Shown: positions 14,317 to 18,795 of the stretch, piece by piece
How the letters are laid out: every line of letters starts with the position of its first letter
Position numbering within the stretch: the stretch's first letter is position 1
Made by a program: the position numbers and the translations under genes
The notes under the pieces: model-generated
The model's input: only the letters and a program-made list of their open reading frames with translations
Databases searched by the model: none
Told to the model about the DNA's origin: nothing
NCBI GenBank assembly: GCA_041490205.1
Contig: JBGPSQ010000035.1
Coordinates: forward strand, 1-18,795
Source of the DNA: DATDDB01 sp041490205
GTDB taxonomy: Bacteria; Pseudomonadota; Gammaproteobacteria; Burkholderiales; Gallionellaceae
Length of the DNA stretch: 18,795 bases
Direction: 5' to 3'

Positions 14317-15018
14317 TTACTCCGGACGGGCTGTATTTCTCATCAGCAACAGGCCCAGCAGTACCCCGACCGTTGCAGCACCCAGACTCGAGGCGATGAC
14401 TATATTTTTGGACCGCACCAAGGCGGATTCGGCTTCCGCATTTCGGTCCTTGACATCTTGCTCCCCCGCAGAAATAGCGACCCGCTGTTCCTTGATCAGA
14501 TGTTCAACCAAGCCTCGTATTTCTTTCAGATTATCCTGCGTCGCGGTTGATAAAAGTTTTGTGGCCTTTTCCCGGTCATCCAGTTCCAGTGCATCAACTG
14601 TTTCCTGGAGATTGTCGCGGAAAACTTCGCGCATCTTGACCAGGCGGGTCAAGGCCTCCTTTTCGTCCGCGCCTGTAATCAACGGGGTGATATGCTCAAT
14701 CGCCTGATCGAGGGCTGCTTTGTGTGTATCCATCTTTTGATAGACAGGTATCCGCTTTTCCTTTTCGCTGATGAAGAATAATAATGCCAGTTGCCCTTCG
14801 CTTTGCTCCGCGTGAAAGCGGATATCGTTCGCCAGCGTTGAGCGGGCAGCGTCTCTCTTGGTCATTTCGTCCGTAGCTGCCGTTTTCACACTCATGTCGG
14901 CAGTCAGCTTGTTGATTTGTTCCGTTGCAATCATGTAGATTGCGCCGACGAATAGCGCGGACAACATTAACGCCGCGCCTCGTTGTACTTTTAAACGTTT
15001 CGTGTAAAGTTGATCCAT
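14317..15018 (-). CDS. Orphan 4HB-type chemoreceptor sensor, lacking HAMP and signalling domains
   Basis: A 233-residue inner-membrane protein with the plan of a methyl-accepting chemotaxis protein's sensing half. It has a short cytoplasmic start (MDQLYTKRLKVQRG), TM1 (about 14-32), a periplasmic helical bundle (33-204, heptad-rich and charged, 4HB_MCP type) and TM2 (205-226). The chain stops at RNTARPE, just where the HAMP domain of an MCP normally starts (…TRPL…). No HAMP-like sequence continues in any frame after the stop, so this is a truncated or domain-swapped receptor, not a frameshift visible here. It begins 36 nt after the doxX stop with an AGAGG ribosome site, so it is probably the last gene of the bufferin operon. 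Its function, if any, is unknown. Confidence 0.75.
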   Translation of the reverse strand: MDQLYTKRLKVQRGAALMLSALFVGAIYMIATEQINKLTADMSVKTAATDEMTKRDAARSTLANDIRFHAEQSEGQLALLFFISEKEKRIPVYQKMDTHKAALDQAIEHITPLITGADEKEALTRLVKMREVFRDNLQETVDALELDDREKATKLLSTATQDNLKEIRGLVEHLIKEQRVAISAGEQDVKDRNAEAESALVRSKNIVIASSLGAATVGVLLGLLLMRNTARPE

Positions 15019-15054
15019 CGCAAAGCCTCTTTGTTTTGGTGATCGAAGATATAT

Positions 15055-15504
15055 TTATGCTTTAAGCCGTTTTTCCAGCAAGGCATCGAGAGACCATGCG
15101 CTGCGGCTGAGCATTAATAGCACCCCCAGCAACAGCCCCCAATATAGATGCTGGTTGAGGCCGGATTCGCTTAATTCGGAATAGGAGATGACGGCAACGG
15201 CGTTGAGAATGGATAGTCCGGCAGCGGCAAAGCGCCCGAACAGGCCGAAGACCAACAGCACAGATAACCCAAGTTCCGCACCGGTTGCGACGTAAGCGGC
15301 CACTTCTGGCGGAAGCAATGGCACGTCATAGACTTCATTGAACAGGTATAGCGTGCTGTCCCAGGTTTGTACCTTGGTCAGCCCTGATTTGAAAAACACG
15401 TTGGCCAGGAGCAATCTCAGGCCAAGGTCGAATGCGGGCGCCAGATATTCCGGCCAGTGCGAGGCCGTATAGTAAAAACGGACAATACCGAATAAGCGGC
15501 TCAT
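15055..15504 (-). CDS. DoxX family membrane protein of the bufferin operon
   Basis: A 149-residue inner-membrane protein of the DoxX superfamily with four predicted helices (about 26-44, 66-84, 88-106 and 115-133). It has the family's FFKSGLTKVQTWDSTLYLFNEVYDVPLLPP segment between helices 1 and 2. DoxX-type genes are regular partners of BufA/BufB/BufC and appear as gigT in the gold-induced operon of Cupriavidus metallidurans. The role there is not settled; a redox or export-linked function is suspected. The start overlaps the bufC stop (ATGA), so it is translated with bufC. It is not evidence for sulfur oxidation, despite the family name. Confidence 0.88.
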   Translation of the reverse strand: MSRLFGIVRFYYTASHWPEYLAPAFDLGLRLLLANVFFKSGLTKVQTWDSTLYLFNEVYDVPLLPPEVAAYVATGAELGLSVLLVFGLFGRFAAAGLSILNAVAVISYSELSESGLNQHLYWGLLLGVLLMLSRSAWSLDALLEKRLKA

Positions 15505-16283
15505 GACATGGCCCCCAGCTCGAAATCGGCAATCACATCCCGTGCAACCAGGCCAAGCAGCGCAGATTCAAGATTAAAATCCGGGTAGCGCTCCTGCGTG
15601 AACTCAGTGGCTGCGCCCAGCGGGCTTCCGGCCTGTACGAATTGCAGCCAGTCGGCATCGGCCATCGAAAGTTCGCCGACCTGAACCTCATCGTTCTTGC
15701 GGCTCACCAAGGCATTGCAGGCACCGCTATCGAGATCAATGTGGAAATCGCTATCCGCGCCAGGCTGATGGGCATGCCAGATGGCTGCGATTGGGTAACT
15801 CGAGCGCACCAGCAGACAGGCGGGGTGCAGGTGCAAAATTATGCCGGGATATTGATCGGGCGGAACTTGCCCAAGTTTGGACAGCTCCAGCGCAACGGCA
15901 TCATCCACGAAGTAAGCGCAGTGGCAGGCCCATTCCAGCGCCGCCACGTCCGGCAGATATGCCAGTTCCTTCGCGGGCGCGAATGACGCAAGGAAGCATT
16001 TCATTTCCGAACCATAACGATGCAGGTTGCCGCTGCGCGAAGGATGTTTTTCGATAAAGCTGCGCGTCAGCAACCTGAAAAAAACGCTGCCTACCAGTTG
16101 CTCTGTTACGGGATATGCACCCGCAAGCGCATCATGCAAATTGCCGCGATAATTGTTACGGTAAACTTCGATGGCGACTTCGATGGAATAATTTTGATAT
16201 TTTTGGGTAATCTTCGGGGAAGGTGCTGCCCCGCGCACGATGGCGCGGGAAAAATCGGCCAGATCCACATCAAGCGATTGCAT
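15501..16283 (-). CDS. bufC: BufC / DUF2063 partner of the MNIO maturase
   Basis: A 260-residue cytoplasmic protein. The N-terminal part (about 7-100) is the DUF2063 (HvfC/BufC) domain, recognised from YQNYSIEVAIEVYRNNYRGNLHDALAGAYPVTEQLVGSVFF. The C-terminal part includes LAYLPDVAALEWACHCAYFVDD (108-129) and a beta-rich end. In characterised MNIO systems this family works with the DUF692 enzyme and helps it bind or position the precursor peptide. It overlaps bufB by 14 nt at the start and doxX by 3 nt at the end. No catalytic motif is seen. The assignment to the bufferin family is firm from context; the exact biochemical role here is inferred. Confidence 0.9.
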   Translation of the reverse strand: MQSLDVDLADFSRAIVRGAAPSPKITQKYQNYSIEVAIEVYRNNYRGNLHDALAGAYPVTEQLVGSVFFRLLTRSFIEKHPSRSGNLHRYGSEMKCFLASFAPAKELAYLPDVAALEWACHCAYFVDDAVALELSKLGQVPPDQYPGIILHLHPACLLVRSSYPIAAIWHAHQPGADSDFHIDLDSGACNALVSRKNDEVQVGELSMADADWLQFVQAGSPLGAATEFTQERYPDFNLESALLGLVARDVIADFELGAMS

Positions 16284-17109
16284 AGCAGCTCTCCATGCGC
16301 AGTTGCGCTTTTTCGGCCTCGCCCATCAGCACAGTCAGCGCCGGAATATCGCTGTCCCACTCGATCAGCGTGGGGCGCGGGCCGATTTGCTGCAATGCGT
16401 ACTCATACAGCTCCCACACCTCGGGATAAACCGGGTGATTATGGGTATCCACCAGGCAGCCGTCCCTGAGGCTATACCCGGCCAAGTGGTATTCCCTGAC
16501 TGCCTCGGCTGGGATAGCCTTGATGAAAGCCTTGGCATCCACGCCCAGGTTACGCATATTCACATACAGGTTTTCCACATCAAACAAAATGCCGCAGCCA
16601 GTGCGATTTACCAGGCCGGCAAGAAACTCGCCCTCGGTCATTTCGCTGTGCGTGAACGACAAATAGCTTGAAAGATTTTCCACCAATAACTGGCGGCCCA
16701 GTCTTTCCTGCACCTGCTCCACGCGCTCCGCCACATGGGCCAAAGCCTCATGCGTATAGGGGAAAGGCAACAGGTCGTTGATGGCCATGCCGTCCGCCGT
16801 GTTCCAGGTCAGGTGTTCCGATATGGCGGCAGGTTGGACAACATCGCACAAGCGCTGCAAGGCGGACAAATGCTCCCGGTCGAGCGGAACAGTGGAACCC
16901 AGCCCCATGCCCACTCCATGCAGGCTGACCGGATAATGCTCACGTACCCTTAGCAAGGTATGCAGCGGCGCGCCTCCGCCGAAAAAATTCTCGCTGTGCA
17001 ACTCCACCCACCCAAGCCTGGGCAGATGTTCCAATACCTCATGATAATGAGGCGCCCGCAAGCCTATGCCTGCGGTACAAGGCAATACCTGGTTTGCGGG
17101 CTTGTTCAT
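16270..17109 (-). CDS. bufB: MNIO-family bufferin maturase (DUF692)
   Basis: A 279-residue multinuclear non-haem iron oxidase, the family that includes MbnB. Bufferin maturases use mixed-valent iron and O2 to turn precursor cysteines into thiooxazoles. The TIM-barrel metal-ligand motifs are all visible: GIGLRAPHY (14-22), VELHSENFFG (35-44), SLHGVGMGLG (62-71), ISEHLTW (96-102), LLVENLSSYL (141-150), GCGILFDVENLYVN (171-184), REYHLAGY (205-212), DTHNHPVYPEVWELY (221-235) and LIEWDSDIP (248-256). The N-N pair common in DVNN is D-V-E-N here (N to E at 179). Start and stop overlap bufA by 1 nt and bufC by 14 nt, so the set is coupled. No leader or membrane segment is present, fitting cytoplasmic action. 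Confidence 0.94.
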   Translation of the reverse strand: MNKPANQVLPCTAGIGLRAPHYHEVLEHLPRLGWVELHSENFFGGGAPLHTLLRVREHYPVSLHGVGMGLGSTVPLDREHLSALQRLCDVVQPAAISEHLTWNTADGMAINDLLPFPYTHEALAHVAERVEQVQERLGRQLLVENLSSYLSFTHSEMTEGEFLAGLVNRTGCGILFDVENLYVNMRNLGVDAKAFIKAIPAEAVREYHLAGYSLRDGCLVDTHNHPVYPEVWELYEYALQQIGPRPTLIEWDSDIPALTVLMGEAEKAQLRMESCYAIA

Positions 17110-17396
17110 TACATGCCTTTCTTCATCATGGCTTCCCCTTCGACAGTGCCACCGGCGATCTTCTCGCAGGTGCCCTTGGGCACGGCAATGAAGTCCATCG
17201 GGTCATTGCTCTTGGTGGCCTGTCCGGCGCAGGAATGCGCGCTCTTGTTGCTGGAGCAATCATTCTTGCCTGCCTTGGCTATGCCGAAACACTTTTCCAT
17301 TTGCACTTTTTTGTCTGCGGCCATTGCGTTGCCGCTGGCAAGACCCAAAATCAGCAAACTACCGATTGCGGCGGAGAGGACTTGACGGTTTTTCAT
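17109..17396 (-). CDS. bufA: Bufferin precursor peptide (DUF2282), four-cysteine
   Basis: A 95-residue RiPP precursor. Unusually for a RiPP, the N-terminus is a Sec signal peptide (1-26, cleavage after AMA) rather than a cytoplasmic leader. The mature part has four cysteines, C36, C47, C56 and C77, in the family pattern EKCFGIAKAGKNDC, HSCAG and PKGTC, followed by a short MMKKGM tail. In described BufA1-type bufferins the two central cysteines become thiooxazoles, the outer two form a disulfide, and the exported product binds copper. The start is fixed by AAAGGG upstream and by the signal peptide; a longer in-frame version would bury the signal. An ECF-type promoter and structured leader lie upstream. 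Confidence 0.93.
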   Translation of the reverse strand: MKNRQVLSAAIGSLLILGLASGNAMAADKKVQMEKCFGIAKAGKNDCSSNKSAHSCAGQATKSNDPMDFIAVPKGTCEKIAGGTVEGEAMMKKGM

Positions 17397-17415
17397 GGTA
17401 ATACCCTTTAAGTTG

Positions 17416-17427
17416 GTTGATATCAAC
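17416..17427. promoter_or_regulatory. bufA: Palindrome GTTGATATCAAC in the bufA leader
   Basis: A perfect 12-bp palindrome lies 19 nt before the bufA start, inside the predicted mRNA leader. It could be a repressor site or chance. Without relatives to compare I cannot tell. Confidence 0.35.
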
Positions 17428-17477
17428 GAGCCTGCTTCGAGCCATAGGCCGGAGTAAGCCATTTTTCAGTTAAATGC

Positions 17478-17524
17478 GCGGATTCAGGCTCCCTGGCCTT
17501 AATGCCTATCGGACTTTCATCCGC
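17478..17524 (-). promoter_or_regulatory. bufA: Inverted repeats in the bufA mRNA leader
   Basis: GCGGAT and ATCCGC enclose 35 nt (17478-17483 with 17519-17524). An inner AGGC / GCCT pair lies at 17486-17489 and 17504-17507. Together they predict a branched hairpin between the start of transcription (near 17528) and the ribosome site. It has no T-run, so it is more likely a translation or stability element than a terminator. Confidence 0.5.
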
Positions 17525-17533
17525 ACACCAGCG

Positions 17534-17561
17534 TATTCGGAGGGAAAATAAAAAAGGTTAC
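17534..17561 (-). promoter_or_regulatory. bufA: ECF-sigma promoter of the bufferin operon
   Basis: On the minus strand GTAACC (17561-17556) and CGAA (17539-17536, continuing as CGAATA) are separated by exactly 16 nt. This is the GTAACC-N16-CGAA signature described for the ECF sigma factor SigF of Caulobacter, which controls bufferin genes. The predicted start lies near 17528, 132 nt before bufA. No ECF sigma gene is in the window. Confidence 0.75.
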
Positions 17562-17597
17562 AAGGAAAATTGCGGTATTGAAGAGTTATGCAAATAA

Positions 17598-17619
17598 TTT
17601 TTAGAAAAACTTCTAAAAA
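17598..17619. repeat. AT-rich inverted repeat between msrA and bufA
   Basis: TTTTTAGAA (17598-17606) and TTCTAAAAA (17611-17619) form a perfect 9-bp dyad with a 4-nt spacer, 50 nt after the msrA stop and 37 nt upstream of the bufA -35. It may end msrA transcripts weakly or serve as an operator for the buf promoter. Confidence 0.45.
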
Positions 17620-17668
17620 CATATCGGTGCAGCATCATTCAAACTCATGGAGAAAATTTAATTCCAGC

Positions 17669-18319
17669 CTATTGATACAAAGCTGGGAATTGCTTGCGCA
17701 ATAGCTCAATCTTGGGTTTGTCGTTAAAGACGATATACGGCTCAAAAGGATGTAGTGCCAGATAATTCTGATGATGCTCCTCGGCCGGGTAGAACTGTTG
17801 CAGCGGCACAACTTGGGTAACGATAGGCGCTGAGAATTGGCGCGCAACAGTGAGTTGCTGGATGTAACTTTGCGCAATTTTATGTTGCTCAGCGCTGATA
17901 TAAAAAATTGCCGAGCGGTATTGGGTTCCGGAATCCGGGCCTTGGCGATTAAGCTGGGTCGGGTCGTGCGCAACGCTGAAAAACACTTGCAGAAGTTGCT
18001 GGTAAGAAACCTGTTCCGGATCGAAGTGTACGCGCACCGATTCTGCGTGCCCGGTGTCTCCCATGCTCACCTGATCGTAATGCGCCGTGTCGGCGCTGCC
18101 ACCCGCATAGCCAGACTCCACGCTGGCCACGCCCTTGACGTGCTTGAATACCGCGTCCACGCCCCAGAAACAGCCGCCTGCGAACACGGCTGTTTGCATG
18201 TTTTTGTTTTCGCCATGCATTTCACCTGTCATGGCGCCTTGCGCCGGAGCATCCGGATTCCCTCCGCAAGCTTGCGTGAACGCCAGGACGGATAGGATAA
18301 CTACGAATATGTAGCGCAT
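17669..18319 (-). CDS. msrA: Exported peptide-methionine (S)-S-oxide reductase MsrA, single-cysteine form
   Basis: MsrA reduces methionine-S-sulfoxide in oxidised proteins. The 216-residue protein begins with a signal peptide (about 1-20, FTQACGG; C18 could be a weak lipobox cysteine). A low-complexity spacer and the catalytic AGGCFWG (47-53, C50) follow. Further motifs are the substrate-site VSMGDTGHAESVRV, FFSVAHDPTQLNRQGPDSGTQYRSAIF and FYPAEEHHQNYL. There is no cysteine after C50, so the usual resolving cysteines are absent; such MsrAs are recycled by glutaredoxin-like or other outside thiols. The start has AAGGAAA upstream; a longer in-frame start is not supported. It lies 16 nt after the fecR-like gene and upstream of the buf promoter. 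Periplasmic location fits repair of metal- or oxidant-damaged envelope proteins. Confidence 0.93.
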   Translation of the reverse strand: MRYIFVVILSVLAFTQACGGNPDAPAQGAMTGEMHGENKNMQTAVFAGGCFWGVDAVFKHVKGVASVESGYAGGSADTAHYDQVSMGDTGHAESVRVHFDPEQVSYQQLLQVFFSVAHDPTQLNRQGPDSGTQYRSAIFYISAEQHKIAQSYIQQLTVARQFSAPIVTQVVPLQQFYPAEEHHQNYLALHPFEPYIVFNDKPKIELLRKQFPALYQ

Positions 18320-18335
18320 GGCGATTTCCTTTCCA

Positions 18336-18795
18336 TTATTGGGGCGCAAATGGCGGGGTTCGCCCGACCAGCGCCTCGATCAGCATCAGCTCTTCATCCG
18401 AGTGCTTGAGTTTGAAGCTTCCCGGCCTGGTGAATTCCGGGTCTTTCGCGCTGTGTATGCGCTTGCCGGGAAGCCCTTCGTTCAGAATGACCAGCGGTTT
18501 TTCGTGATGAGTGGCATGAACCGAGTCCTTGCTTTCCGGATCATGGCTGGCCTCTATATCCACATCGCCGTAGCAAGTGCAAAAATAGGTCTTGTCCGGC
18601 TCGGTTTCGAGATACACCCCGGTACCGCGAATACCGATGGTCGCCGAAGGCGTGACAATGCGCATGCCTTTGTTGCGCGATGCGGAAAGCAGTTTTCCGG
18701 AAAACAATTGCAGCAGACCGATCACGGGATTGGCTTCCGTGCTTTCTTCCTTTGCCTGCAGCACGAGATGGCTGCCGCCACGCAGCAGCATGGCA
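18336..18795 (-). CDS. FecR-domain protein, 5' end missing
   Basis: The last 153 codons of a gene that continues past the right edge. A FecR-type beta-rich domain is visible in the segment LLQLFSGKLLSASRNKGMRIVTPSATIGIRGTGVYLETE, with the characteristic VxTPxAxxxIRGTxxxxE run. After it come a CTCYGDVDIEA stretch with two cysteines and a polar C-terminus (HATHHEKPL...). This resembles free-standing periplasmic FecR-domain proteins, not the anti-sigma FecR with an N-terminal helix-turn-helix; the N-terminus is needed to be sure. It is followed after 16 nt by msrA on the same strand, so they are probably co-transcribed. The true start lies outside the window. Confidence 0.82.
   Translation of the reverse strand, partial: AMLLRGGSHLVLQAKEESTEANPVIGLLQLFSGKLLSASRNKGMRIVTPSATIGIRGTGVYLETEPDKTYFCTCYGDVDIEASHDPESKDSVHATHHEKPLVILNEGLPGKRIHSAKDPEFTRPGSFKLKHSDEELMLIEALVGRTPPFAPQ

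Noticed and set aside
15055..15504. DoxX as a thiosulfate:quinone oxidoreductase subunit
   Set aside because: There is no DoxA-like partner, and the gene overlaps bufC, so a bufferin role is far more likely.
17397..17462. In-frame 22-codon extension of bufA starting at MAYSGL
   Set aside because: It would put the Sec signal peptide inside the protein and lacks a good ribosome site; the ATG at 17396 has both.
1..18795. CRISPR arrays, tRNA or rRNA genes, transposase genes, toxin-antitoxin pairs, phage genes
   Set aside because: I looked for spaced repeats, cloverleaf-like segments and typical proteins and saw none.

Overview
The window (18,795 bp) looks like chromosomal DNA of a betaproteobacterium. 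The order purM<>perM-hda-(HAD phosphatase)-pcnB-folK-dNK-panBCD-ribBA-ribH-nusB-thiL-pgpA is a housekeeping layout typical of that class. The protein wording (betaproteobacterial Hda with an N-terminal clamp-binding motif, ribBA with a degenerate second domain) fits a Nitrosomonadales/Gallionellaceae-type organism. That finer placement is an inference from gene order and protein flavour, not from a search.

Layout. 1-267 is the 5' end of purM (minus), divergent from perM and hda (360-2068, overlapping by 4 nt). 2188-4139 holds accessory or less conserved genes: a small outer-membrane beta-barrel with a strong terminator, a HAD-IB phosphatase, and a secreted DUF4124/retropepsin-like protein. 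4239-4766 is a minus-strand membrane protein, divergent from pcnB. 5007-13516 is a dense plus-strand housekeeping block: RNA polyadenylation (pcnB), folate (folK), deoxynucleoside kinase, pantothenate (panB, panC, panD), riboflavin (ribBA of RibBX type, ribH), nusB, thiamine (thiL) and phosphatidylglycerol synthesis (pgpA). Palindromic intergenic elements sit between pcnB and folK and on both sides of panB. 13636-14259 is an unidentified lipoprotein.

The most interesting part is the minus-strand block from 18795 down to 14317. A FecR-domain protein (cut by the window edge) and an exported single-cysteine MsrA are followed by a bufferin operon: bufA (DUF2282 precursor peptide), bufB (DUF692/MNIO maturase), bufC (DUF2063 partner) and a DoxX membrane protein. 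The last gene is an orphan four-helix-bundle chemoreceptor sensor that stops just where a HAMP domain should begin. Upstream of bufA lies a textbook ECF-sigma promoter, GTAACC-N16-CGAA, followed by a leader of about 130 nt with inverted repeats. By analogy with described bufferins and the gold-induced gig genes of Cupriavidus, this should be a metal-stress-induced system. It would make an exported copper-binding RiPP whose cysteines are converted to thiooxazoles. The neighbouring MsrA would repair oxidised periplasmic proteins.

No gene-free stretch exceeds 300 bases. The largest gaps (17397-17668, 4767-5006, 9740-9981) are described as features or findings.
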